Source: Oscarella lobularis (taxonomy: Eukaryota > Porifera > Homoscleromorpha > Homosclerophorida > Oscarellidae). From it: a DNA stretch of 64,000 nt. Below are positions 10,961 through 21,827 of this stretch, one piece after another. Both the position numbers and the translations under genes were made by a program. Position 1 is the stretch's first letter, and each line of letters starts with the position of its first letter. Location: positions 496,001 to 560,000 of the forward strand of contig NC_089194.1 of NCBI RefSeq assembly GCF_947507565.1. Direction: 5' to 3'. The notes below the pieces were generated by a model that was not told the origin of the DNA, ran no database searches, and saw only the letters and a program-made list of their open reading frames with translations.

Positions 10961-12242
10961 GCACAAACGAAGTTACCTTTTCACAGTACGCATTGTCATT
11001 CATCTTACAAAGAATAATCAATTTCGATCAGGTGATAACAGCATTACTATACAGCAAAATCAGTATTGTTTTAGGACGACACTGGCAATATCCGAAAGTG
11101 GGCCACTAAAGCCATATTGGATCACATGGATACGGGAGAAAATATTGTGGATGACGTGGCGAGTTCAGGTGGCCCAGCGTGTTTGACTAATGAATACATT
11201 TACGAAAGGTAATGATACAATATAAATAATCGCAGTAGAGTAATAAGTTACAATAACCTTTTATGACAATGAGGATGGAAGCATTAACTGAGGCAGAAGT
11301 ACGTAAAATTATTGACGACAATATTGGCATATTAGAAAAGGTTTTTCATGACAAGGTATACAACCCCCGTACGAGTATCTTTGCTAGACGCCTGTCTTTA
11401 GAGTTCTGGGAGTGACCTTAGCATCTTCCGAAACAGAAGTGGTCGGTGTATTAGGCTAAGCATAAAGGACATAAACTGTTCACTCATATTTATATCCATT
11501 GAATCACAGGAAAGTGCCGAATGGTGGATCCACTACAACCAACGGTGATGGAAAGTCTCATGGCATACCTTAGTCACCTATTTGTCACTGTGCGAAAGAA
11601 AAAAGTTCATTTTATGAATTTCGATAGTGCTTCATATCTTAACGTAAAAATGAAACCAGTGACTACGTTGCGTATGCGAACTGAATGATGTGCAAATTTA
11701 GCAAATGCTTGTCTTCGACCACATCTTTCCCGAAGCTGTTCTTCTTTTAATGCAAAATCATGTAGGATGTTCAAGAGATAGGGTAAGAAAAAAAGTATCT
11801 ATTGCACTAATGACATTTCCTTTGAAAAAGGCAATACAATTCCTTCAGTCGGCATCTATTTGACTTACCTGTCATATATAATTATGACTGATGTGAATGT
11901 TGTGTGTGGTGTGGAGTGCAGTAACCCAGTCTTTTTTTGTGGTGTCGGAGATACATGTTTTTTTTTACGCTCAGAAAGGACGAACGACTCTTGCAAGCTC
12001 AATATGGTCACCACCGAACTGACGATCGACAAAGGAAAACAACCCAGGACACGCTTCCACATTGACAACATCCTGTTTGTAGAACCATGCATGCACACGC
12101 GCGGCGGTGTTTACTTTCACGCCAAACAGTTGGCGTCCTGCGTTTCTCTTCTTCTCACGCATTGTACTCGACTCGGGTCTTAGCTAGGTCAATTCAAACA
12201 ATTACCTCAAACGACATTGAAAGCATATATCGCGGTACGGCC

Positions 12243-12264
12243 ATATATATATATATATATATAT
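12243..12264. repeat. TA dinucleotide microsatellite
   Basis: A run of alternating T and A of about 22 bases. Confidence 0.9.
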
Positions 12265-12433
12265 AGCCGCCGTAAGCCTCCTTCGACGGCGCCACGACAT
12301 CTTTGAACGATTGTAGGCGAATACGCGGACAGGCTGGATAGAAATACAGGTATTATTGCCCTTATGCTCCCTTTTGCCTTTAGATAGTGGTGTAGAGAAG
12401 CACCAGCATCGCAATTGTGCCGATTTTTCCTTT

Positions 12434-12568
12434 ATACGGGAAACTGTCAAAAACATTTTGCATGCAGCGGAGCTCGAGTGGAAATCTCCTCGCAGATACG
12501 GGAAACTGTCAGAAACATTTTGAATGCAGCGGAGCTCGAGTGGAAATCTTCTCGCAGATACGGGAAGA
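12434..12568. repeat. Two-copy tandem repeat, about 66 bp unit
   Basis: The unit runs from ACGGGAAACTGTC through GCAGCGGAGCTCGAG to CTCGCAGAT. It occurs twice with few differences, and a third partial unit begins at the end. Confidence 0.8.
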
Positions 12569-12957
12569 GAAGTCGTTCCCGTGATCAAAACATTTTGCAA
12601 GCACCGACTGTCATCACATGTACGCATTGGTACGCAGTATCCATGGTGACTTTGAACATAAACATACGGGCAGTCCCGAGTTATGTAGAAGTACTATTGT
12701 ACGGGATTTTACATTAACGTCCGGGCATTGAAACCGTAAACATTTTGCACGCGTAACAACAATTGCACAAAGTCACGGTGATGGGGTGTTGTAGGGAAAC
12801 GGGTCGAAATCGTCTATAGGACATCATCGTTTTGCTTTAAAACGACTTTCGAGAATGTTGCAAAGACATTTTGCAACCTTGCCAAAATTATTCACTTGCT
12901 CTCGAGCTTTTGGATTTCGAGAAATCGGGGAATTACTTAAGAGAGTTCAAACGGACG

Positions 12958-13172
12958 TGGAGGGGGGCGTGCCGAGTCACGCATGTATTATGACGTTACA
13001 ATAGGTCATGCGCGCGTTTCTTATCCCTATTGTCTAGTATCCCTGATATTATACAGGCTACTTTATCAAGGATAAATGCTATCAAACATAACGGGCACAG
13101 AGCAATGAGCTTTATCAGTAACGTTCATAAAGGGAACATGCATAGTAAAGGAGCACGTTGGGTTTGTCTAGT
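12958..13172 (+). repeat. Dispersed repeat, copy 2
   Basis: It matches 3655-3870 in inverted orientation. The core from CTTATCCCTATTGTC to GCACGTTGGGTTTG is nearly identical. The 3' hairpin of copy 1 is absent here. Confidence 0.8.
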
Positions 13173-13338
13173 ATCCCTGATAATATGCCTACTCCTTCTT
13201 GAAAAGTTTTAAACACAATCCGGGGTTCCTATATACTGTGACGTCACCTTTTATGTACATTTTGTTCAAAATACGGAAGACTATGACATCACAATGACTG
13301 TGATGTTATAAAGGCACCGGTGTGAGTGATTGGCCTAA

Positions 13339-13487
13339 AGGCCCATTCACACTAGCGTAGTTAACGTAACGTAACGTAACGTAACTTCCAAATATGGTCA
13401 AGGAAAGTGATGTCACAAAAGAGAGTTACCAATCATGAGAAGAAGTCTTACGTTACGTTACGTTACGTCGCCAGTGTGAATGGGCCT
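13339..13487. mobile_element. Harbinger-like MITE with CGTAA repeats
   Basis: The terminal inverted repeats begin AGGCCCATTCACACT and continue inward into several copies of ACGTA on both sides. A TAA on each side (13336-13338 and 13488-13490) forms a 3-bp target duplication of the PIF/Harbinger type. The element is only about 149 bp and non-coding. Confidence 0.75.
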
Positions 13488-13563
13488 TAAGTGCGATAGT
13501 GACGTCAGGGTAACCGACAGAAAACACTTTGGTTTTTGGGCCATCACGTTTGAGAGACCCTTC

Positions 13564-13604
13564 CACCAGGGCGCGCGCGGGCTTCGCCCGCGCGCGCCCT
13601 GGTG
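13564..13604. repeat. Perfect 19-bp GC-rich palindrome, 3-base loop
   Basis: The arms CACCAGGGCGCGCGCGGGC and its exact reverse complement flank TTC. It would form a very stable hairpin. It lies at the boundary of the receptor-tail pseudogene. Confidence 0.95.
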
Positions 13605-13609
13605 TTCGG

Positions 13610-14485
13610 GAAAATATCTTGCCACCAAAGTTTGAGTAGCTGCTTCTTCAAACTCTGGCTCTTTCTCATGACCGTAGCCCTGATTCCTAAATTGATAAGG
13701 CACCCCTGTCGAAGTACCCCGGTCGTCGGGAGACTTTGCGAAATAACCGCTGCAGTCTGCCTCAGTTTCTTCACAGTTTTTGTTGTCGTGGACCTCATCA
13801 GAAATAGAATTTCTTTTAAACATTTCATTTTTCAAGCTTGAATTGGCTCCAACTCAAACTCGACTTTACTTGCATGCGAATGGAACTGCTCAGTCTTCTT
13901 GGCAGATACTGGCTTCTAATTTCTTCTGCAATATTACGGGGACAAACAAAGCTAGGTTGTGACGAAGAGCCGTTTTTATCAGACGACTGTCTCCCTTTCC
14001 TATTACACAAAACTAACGCTGTAACCACGACAACGGAAGTAACAGCAACTATTGGTGTTACAACAGCAGCGAAAGTAGAAGGCTTCATAGAGCAGCAGAA
14101 AGAATCGTTTTCACCAACACACGTGTATCCTGGTGGGCATGACTGCGATTCGCAGAAGTCTTTGCCTAGCTCTGTTATGTTCTCTTTGTAGAAGTAAGAT
14201 AATGAACGGTGACGCACGTAAAATTTTCCAAGCAAAAATCCAAAATGCACGGAGAGAAATCGCGTTGGAGCTGTTGTCATGAATGCCAGCAGAAAACGCG
14301 CATGTGTAGTTTTCCCATGTGTACGATCTTTGTAGGCTTGTGCAGTTAGGATCAGACAACGGACGGCGGCACCGTTTCATTCGACACGGGTTTATCAAGT
14401 AGTAAATGTCTGCAGCAAAAGTCTTTGGCCTCAAGTTTCCTCGAGTCTTTCCAAACACTTGAAACAAGTCGGTGCGAAGAATCAT
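13610..14485 (-). pseudogene. Partial copy of the giant receptor's EGF/TM/tail exon
   Basis: On the minus strand this aligns with 53200-52260 of the receptor. It has the block YYLINPC..CR.PLSD.NCTSLQR, the EGF-like segment ending CPPGY.CV, a transmembrane helix (IVAVTSVVVVTALVLC), and part of the cytoplasmic tail. About 30 residues present in the intact copy are missing after the cysteine near 14330, and the frame shifts at least twice. The tail's NPGY motif of the intact copy reads NQGY here. The copy is cut at about 14485, inside the exon, so it cannot encode a full receptor. Confidence 0.85.
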
Positions 14486-14841
14486 AATATTATTATATTA
14501 TAATATTGTTGGCGGGTGCTATCCGCTAATAAAGTAGTGTACATCTATAGAAATTCGGCGAGGTCAAGTTTTTTTAGCATCCGTGAACCATGTATATATA
14601 GCACATGCTTTTTGAGAGGTTTGGGTCACCTGTTTTATTTTCATTATTCCTTTATCAATTAAATAATGGGGAATGGTTTCCTCTTTCATCTCGCGCTGCC
14701 AGGATAATTCAAGTAGACTACATTTCAGCTAGATTTAGCATACAAGCATATATACCGGTACGTATATCTTTTCTAAAGAAACGTACATATTGTGACGATG
14801 TAATCTATGGCACTACGTCAAGTCGTAGTACACTAGCCTAG

Positions 14842-15165
14842 CCGTCAGACCCTTTCTCGCTTTCACGGATGCTCCTCTCTAGCTAGGAAGGGTCTGGGAT
14901 GGTACCGCCCTAATTAAGTGTCCCTACAAAGAAGGCTTTAAAGAACTCTTCTCGAGAGGCCGCGACAAAGAGTGGAAGCACGGTAAACGTCTCTAACAGG
15001 GCTACAGCCTTCGCTCGAATGCTGACACATAGAAAAGAACTTGAGGGGTTTGACTAGATAGGCGGGGATATAGTGGGCGCCGAGATTTTATCTTTGGTGG
15101 GCGGTACTATCCCAGAATTTAGCTTGACAGACAGGAAAGCGAGAAATGGTTTGAGACGAGGCAAC
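14842..15165. repeat. Imperfect foldback element
   Basis: Two pairs of inverted segments are nested. ACCCTTTCTCGCTTTC near 14849 pairs with GAAAGCGAGAAATGGT near 15138. TCTGGGATGGTACCGCCC near 14893 pairs with GGGCGGTACTATCCCAGA near 15100. It may be a degraded MITE. No clear target duplication was seen. Confidence 0.5.
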
Positions 15166-17586
15166 TAGTTCCACCTACCTGTAATACAACGGCACATAAC
15201 GTTACAATGACTTCCATTGCCTCAGTTAACAATCGTGAGATCAGCCGAAGTCACGTGATGACGGGGTTTTCATATCCCTCTCTCTCTTATGGCCAAGTTG
15301 AGCTTCGAGGAAGTGACAACCTCTCTCACGAGTTGAGGAGTAACTTCCCGTAGAGAGTTCGTTCGAAATTCAGCGCCAGATAGCTGACAAAAATAAGATT
15401 TAGGAACGAGGCGCACAAAATGTACTCTCCATATAGCGTGATGAAAAGTCATTGCACCCTATCTATTGTGCATGGCTTCAACATGCCAGCTGCATGGGCC
15501 TGAAAGACAGCGTCGATTTTCAACGCATAAGCAAATTGAAGTTCACATCTGAAGACGTGTTCTTCAAGTATTTTATCCTGCTTCGCCCAAATGGCAATCA
15601 TGACTTCAAATCCAGCCAGCTGGCATCCTATGCTAAACTATGAATAAAGAAATGCGACCTAACCGTGCACTGCATACTCAAGCAACTTCAACCACAGCCA
15701 TGCAACTGCATGAATTGTTTCTATTTTCACCCGCGACTGAGCCTACGTACTGTAGATATACGCAAGGAATGTTTCTCAAGACCCCTTTCGGCTATAGTGG
15801 AATCACCGGAATGCCGTTTCAACTACCTTTTCTAGCCGCCGGCGCCGTTACGAAAGAGTGAGGCTCCAAAAGGAGTGGCAGCTCTCGATCCGGCTGCGAA
15901 ACCTGCAGAGACGATACGAAGCCTCGAGCTTATAATTTAGCAGCACAAATGACACCTTCATCCTCGAATCGGCGATGCGCATTAAACAGCTAGTAGTCAC
16001 GAAGCTCTGCTCGTAGTCCTTCCCTGCTCTTCATCCCGATATCAACAGAAGGTAGCGCGCGTTAGGCTAAGCAGAGTATTTTGGTAGGCGTTTACACTAC
16101 ATAATCTCCAAATGCTCATTTTGACACAGAAAACGCGCCATAGTTTACCCTCTCCTATTCCCAGATGGTAAAAGTTAAGACTACAATCTAGGTTGAAAGT
16201 TCCTTACGGGACTAGATGTAGTTCGTACGAGCGAAAAGTCGACCGTAAAGGTTTGGGAGTCTGAAAATCTGTTAAAATAGCTGTAAAACGTTGTTTCGTG
16301 GTTTGGAAGGTATGGCGAGTACATTTAGTTCACCTATTTCGTAAATCTTCTTATCTAGAGAAAAATATTTGACTGCTGAATTTGGAACGAACTCTAACTC
16401 TGACCGCACTGCAGCTGAGAGAAATCTATTTCGTAAATGAATGCTATTATGATGCACCTGAAAATCGCTGCAGCTGCCCTGATAACCGAATGCACATGCA
16501 GACTCAGTTTCTAGAATCCTTACCAAATGATTGTTTGTGTTATTCAACAGCTCATCCCGTCATTCTATCGGTTGAAGGTGATGTGAAATTTTCCTAATGA
16601 ATTTTGCATTCGAGGATTGCACCCCTAAGTAAAGATTGGTTTGCTTTGCCCAATTGGGATTGTCATCGTTTCATCCCAACAGGCGAGAATGATTTAATTT
16701 CCTATGCATGCAGTAGGTTGTCTCCGATTGCTTTTCGTAACCGTAACAGTTACTTATTTTTCTAAAAATAGGGAGACAACCACCCACAACATAATTCAAT
16801 TATTCTGGAATGTTAGAGTTTTGAATTCATGAAGGCAGCTGGTGCTTTTGCTGAGCTTTTTTGGGATTTTTAGAGACAGCTGTTCTCCTCAGTAATATTA
16901 AACCAGCAAATTAAACATGTTCTTTCCGAAGTGTAATATTTTCTTTCTGCAGGTGCTGTTCCAGCTGTAAATAGTCATTTCACGATATCCGCTGAGTCAG
17001 TATATTAGAGCTCGCATAGCGTTGCGGGGCTCATAAACGCTGACAAGCAGCCGTGTCCTTCTGGTCTCCACAGGACTTCTCCGCCGTTCAGGTATCATCG
17101 AATAGTTTTTTTTGCTAAGCAGTTCAAACCTCACGGTAGTAATACGTATCTAGTACTACCGTCAGATCTTACTCTCGTCAAACACATTTCTTTGTACCAA
17201 AATTTTTAGCTACTATGACTGTACGCTGCATGTCTCGATGACGCTAGTACTCAGTACTTGTGAGTATTAAAAAGATTTCCGAACTTTGCGTGGAGATCTC
17301 GTTTAACCAAAACGGTATCTGTTAAAAAGAGATTTTATTTCACTGGCACTGTTGCTGGAATGACTTCTTTTAAACATTTTTTTCAGCGAAAGGGTTAATA
17401 TCAAATACTAAAATTTTTTTTTTGCTGCATGCCAGGCACTGTACCGTGATCATAAGAAATCGCGTTACAATGATATTTCTGCTTTATCGAGTTAAAGGGA
17501 CTTCAATTCTACGGCTCATTGCTCTTACATTATTCTATGCATGCGTCTAATATTTATCTAATTTGTATGCAGATTTTCCAAAGATT
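15166..17586. other. Intergenic region, no gene recognised
   Basis: No conserved coding exon could be found. A small 11-bp inverted pair (GGTTGTCTCC / GGAGACAACC) lies near 16718-16782. The right end probably holds the promoter of the next gene. Confidence 0.45.
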
Positions 17587-20135
17587 ATGTTGACATTTTG
17601 TCCTGTTCAATTGCTTTTATTCGTTTTCGTCGCCGAAGGCGTCATGGGAGATGAGAGTCTGGTTTGTACTATACAAATCGTTGTGAATTTAAAACAAATA
17701 GCTATTACTGTACAACTTTCTCTAGGATCCAGGTAACGCAAGTTGATGAAGTAGTAGAAATAGCCGTCAACGCTAAATTGCGATATCTAGGATTATCTTG
17801 CAGAGTCACTTTGTGGGGCGAGTGGACTAAATGCTCCCCTTCTGTAACCAACATACCGCCTTTCTCTTAAGCTTTTTTCTTGATGTCTACTTAGAACTGC
17901 GAGGAATTGACGAGAGAAAGAGAAATAATTAGCTACTTTGATCCAGACGACTGCCCGAAACTTACTCAAAAAAGACCGTGCCGAGAGAAGTCATGCAAAA
18001 TGGACACAAGCAACGGATATACTGTCTACGTCCGCTGGGGTGAAACAACGTGTCGAGAAGGATCTAATTTCTTAAAAAGTGGATATGTGGCTAGGTACGA
18101 CATGCCGCAATACTTGAAACAAATCTCTAATTTCAAATTTTGTCTGTTGATAGTTTTAATGGAAGTGCTGTGTGCCTTCCAAAGTTTCGCCAAAGTGATC
18201 ACGTTTTTGATAATTTTGGAGATGGCGGATTACTTGTTGGAGCAATTTACTCAACAGCAAATCCAAAAAAAACATTCCTTGAAACACGTTTCAAAGACCG
18301 AGACGGCTTTGGAATATCGTGCGCCGAATGCGGAATAAGCGCCACTAGCACAATTATGATACCAGGCAAGTTGCAAATGACGAACTTCTAGTTAAAATGT
18401 TTTGCTTCCATTATTTACATCTTGTTCATTCGCTGCCCAGAAGTCTCTTAAATTAAATGTTCATGAACACAAATTATACATAAAGCATTCTTTTTTCTAG
18501 GCACGCAAGATTGCCCTGAAGGTTTTAGAGAAGAGTACAGCGGATATCTAATGTCCGGAGACTATTATTATGAGAGCGTGCATTGTGTTGACAAGAATAT
18601 GAAATCTGAATTGGGTAAAGCCAGTGAAGCCAGAGAATTGTCAAAGTAATTGATTCTAGACAATTTTTTGTTACTCATTTTATCAAAAGTATATACGTGT
18701 ATATATTTAGATGGGAATTTCTTGACATGGTTCAGGATAGGAAAGTAACCGGAGAGGAATTTACTTGCGTTGTTTGTTCTCCCACAAAAGCCCAAGTTGG
18801 TTCTCCGTTCACTCATTGGGGTCATAGCAAATGCCCAGCGAGCGCTGACTTTGTCTACGCGGGCGTTTCTGCAATCAAGTTTTCATCAATTTTTTGCCTT
18901 CCCTTAACAGCCGTTGTTGAAGCAACAGTTACCGGTAACCTGGGCTACAACCTCATCAGAGCTGCTGGATTGTATCTTAACGATATACCCAAAGCTTCAC
19001 TTTCATGCGCTGTATGCTTAACTCGCAAAAGCCGATCGGTTCTAATGATTCCAGATAAATGTCCAAAAAATTGGACCCCAGAGTACACAGGAATCTTGTG
19101 CAGCGGGTTGTTTGACGAAAGAATTTGCGTAGCGCAACCGGCAGAGGAATTGCCAAATATTCCGGTTACTTCAAATATTAGAAAAAATTACATTCATATT
19201 ACACTACTTTATAATCCTCTCGATAACGGCGCCGTCAATTTCCGTTATAATCGTGGAGAAATTCCTTCTTGTTCAGTTTGCTCTGCTCAACCAGAAAGCG
19301 TAGTTTTTACTCGGTGGGGTAAAACATCTTGCCCCAAAGGATCAGTGACTAAATATTCTGGGTTTGTTCTTGGACATGAAGGATATATTTGCAAAAGGGA
19401 GGACTCGTACAAAGAAAGTGATCTGATGATACACAAGAGTTCCTTTTACGATATCTATGGAATCCTTTACAAGGTTTCTGACAGTGGATTCAAAAGCGAA
19501 GAATTCAAACGACTTAACAACAAATTGGTAATTCATTTATATGAATCACTTGCTTAAAAGGTTCTGGGGCTGTGGGCTTGGTTAGGAAGTACGTACCTAA
19601 AAAATCCTGTTCCCGCATTACTGCCTCTGATATAGGACCACTAGTAAAACGTCTATAGGGTTATTGTTTATTGACTGACTGCATCAAGTCATTAATTGAG
19701 TTTACAAATAGTTAACGTATAGAGTTTGTTATTAATTAAAGAACTATCCTTTCAAATGAAGTCGTAATCCGAATGTTTTTCAATAGATACCGTGTGTCTT
19801 GTGTGAGACTCCACACTCTGCGACATTTACGCAGTTCGGTTCTTCAACGTGTCCAGGAGAAACTAAAGCGGCATACAAAGGATTCACGTTCGCCTTGACA
19901 CATAAAGCGTTTTGCTTTGACGAAAATCCTGAACCATACCAAGGTACAAGCAAATAAAACGATTGCTGCTACCTTTTGAATTCTGAAGTTGTTTCTAAAA
20001 GAAAAACATTATCATCCGTATTCCTTCCCAAGAGCTGCTTCTGTTCGAACGTCCTGCAACACCGACGCGTTGCCGTGCGAACCTTTTGTCGGGAAAAGGA
20101 GCGTTCCGTGTGCTCAATGCATTTCAACAAACTGA
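17587..20135 (+). CDS. Secreted TSP1 plus short-chain-collagen-C4 (spongin)-like repeat protein
   Basis: Eight exons fit one frame of 616 codons: 17587-17661, 17733-17843, 17895-18094, 18154-18365, 18501-18645, 18711-19527, 19787-19943 and 20002-20135. The start is chosen because it opens a signal peptide (MLTFCPVQLLLFVFVAEG). Exons 2-3 form a thrombospondin type-1-like module (WGEWTKC...C...C). After it come repeats of the type V-Y-x-R-W-G-x-T-x-C..GS...SG and C-x-V-C (CVVC, CAVC, CSVC, CVLC), as in short-chain collagen C4/spongin-like proteins, but no Gly-X-Y collagen stretch is seen. The protein is likely extracellular matrix. Intron 4 starts with GC (CCAG/gcaagt), the only non-GT donor needed. 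An alternative end is possible if the last exon is mis-set. Confidence 0.75.
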
Positions 20136-20808
20136 CCGCAGTCAGTTCATGCGCTATAACGGCATGATTTTTTCTCCATGTTTTGTCTTCATTTTTTTCT
20201 TCATGTCTTCTGTCAGTTCGGTTATCAATGTCCACTAGTATATATAGCATTAAAGTTCTTGCTCTCACCTATTATTTGTTGGGTCGCTTTTTCTTTATCA
20301 TGCACTGGCTAAGAAAGAACATATTGCGCTTTAATTAAATCTTTCCTAATCGTGCTTACTTTTGCTGTGACTCTATCATGCTTTCAATCTAAATATAAAC
20401 TCATACATGAAATCGCTCATTGCACCTTAAGGGATTTTATCCACAAAATGCTTTAATTCTTTTCCTTTTTCAGTTAAAGTCATGCCTACGAACAAGAATT
20501 ATAATATTGGACAGTGTACGTCATTCGTCTATACTGTATAATTTTCACAACAAAAGGGTTCTCCAACTTCCTGCCAGCTCAAAGATGACCGAAGCGTAGC
20601 TCTTTACAAGCAGTAGACTGGCCTAGGGTTTTTTCGTGGCATTTGCCCCGCGCAGAATCGAGGAATCGCAGTAGGGTAGAGAGAGCGTAATTGACCATAG
20701 GTTTGACGTCGTGCTGTAGCGGAACTACGTGCTTGATCTAAATGAAACAAATACACGTCGTAAGCAGAAAGTATTCAGCGTCAATTTGCGACTATCGGCT
20801 TTTGAATC

Positions 20809-21004
20809 TGTAGTGATCGCGATCTCTAGTAACGTGTGTTGCTTGTGATGCTCCACCCCTTTTATATATGTGAGCGTGTGTGAAGAAATAAATCAGTCTC
20901 CAAGCGGTGAACCCCTGGTCGGCCGATAGCATCCTAGCCTGCGTGCCCACTGCTGGTGCCGTGCTTAAGGGTAGTGAATACCCCAGTAACCCGGTGGCGT
21001 AACA
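20809..21004 (+). mobile_element. LTR of an LTR retrotransposon (candidate)
   Basis: The interval begins TG and ends CA. It contains a TATA-like TTTATATATG at 20861 and AATAAA at 20887. At 21007 follows TGGTGGAGAATCCGGG, in the position and style of a primer-binding site starting TGG. The downstream 21007-21560 looks like an untranslated leader, and no gag or pol could be recognised before the next gene. It is probably a truncated insertion. Confidence 0.55.
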
Positions 21005-21560
21005 AGTGGTGGAGAATCCGGGTATAGGCATACAGCTCGAGGTCTGGTCCTCGACGTGCCTTATAAAAAGTGCGAGTGCGCCGGTACCGGAGTGGAAGTA
21101 AAGATCCCGTCGGGGCGTCTGACCAACGTCTTACGTGCCGGGATCCCTCGAATGACTGAGGACGGCCCGTGTCGAGGACACCGTAGCGGGGTCGGTGAGA
21201 GTTCGATCCTCCCCATATGCTAGTCAGAGTTGATGACCCTCCGTGGAGAGAGGGCGTGTAAAAAGAATTTGTTTGTATGACTCTGGGAAGGTGCTAAAAA
21301 CTGTCTACGTGGAGTTCACACGCAAATCGGAGAAGCTGTGTCTGGTAGGCCGGCGGAGAGCGAATACAAAAGAGACCAGAAAAGTGTGGTTGAGAGAGCT
21401 CGTAACACCCCTCTGCCCTAGGCAACGGGTTCATTCGACGACGAGAAGCGGAGAAGGACGACTTATTAAAACGTTGTCGAGGAGCTTCGCTCCATCGGAC
21501 TTTTGCGCCAACTTGGACAAACGTTCGTAGATCGAAGCAGACATTATGTGCGGCACCCGG
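21005..21560 (+). other. Leader of the truncated LTR element
   Basis: It starts with the primer-binding-site-like sequence and is GC-rich compared with its surroundings. An open frame at 21243-21530 has no recognisable domain and may be chance. Confidence 0.35.
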
Positions 21561-21633
21561 GCTATCGTAAACGATATCCCCCCTGCTGTTCTCACGTGAA
21601 TTCGGATTAATGATTTGCATCATGTGATGAGTT

Positions 21634-21645
21634 TGCGCATGCACA
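21634..21645. promoter_or_regulatory. Degenerate NRF1-like site upstream of kelch-kinase copy A
   Basis: TGCGCATGCACA sits at the same place as the perfect palindromes upstream of copies B and C, with one base changed. The surrounding 150 bp is also conserved with copy B. Confidence 0.45.
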
Positions 21646-21827
21646 CTTGTAAAAGGTCATTTTATCGAATTTATCGTCGTGTTTCTCCGTGTTTGACAGG
21701 CCACGTCGATTTATTGGTGTCGCTTTCCCGACGGATAAACTTGATAAGGTATTTTTGAGTTATTTTTGAGTCGTGTCTCTAGAATCGCTTTCGTTCTGTC
21801 TTCTTAGACGGCGTTTTCAGTTGAAAG

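Larger units (their letters stand above)
7160..11400 (+). mobile_element. Decayed Ginger-like DNA transposon (integrase plus Ulp1 protease)
   Basis: A retroviral-type integrase region (7480-9225) and a Ulp1-type cysteine protease region (10400-10960) lie on the same strand with no reverse transcriptase or RNase H between or around them. This pair is typical of integrase-bearing cut-and-paste elements related to the Ginger group and to domesticated KRBA2/SCAND3-like integrases. Both coding parts are broken by frameshifts, although some breaks may be introns. Terminal inverted repeats could not be located, so the limits are approximate. Confidence 0.6.

Noticed and set aside
21243-21530. Possible gag frame after the LTR
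   Set aside because: No zinc knuckle or capsid motif. Length and composition fit chance in a GC-rich leader.
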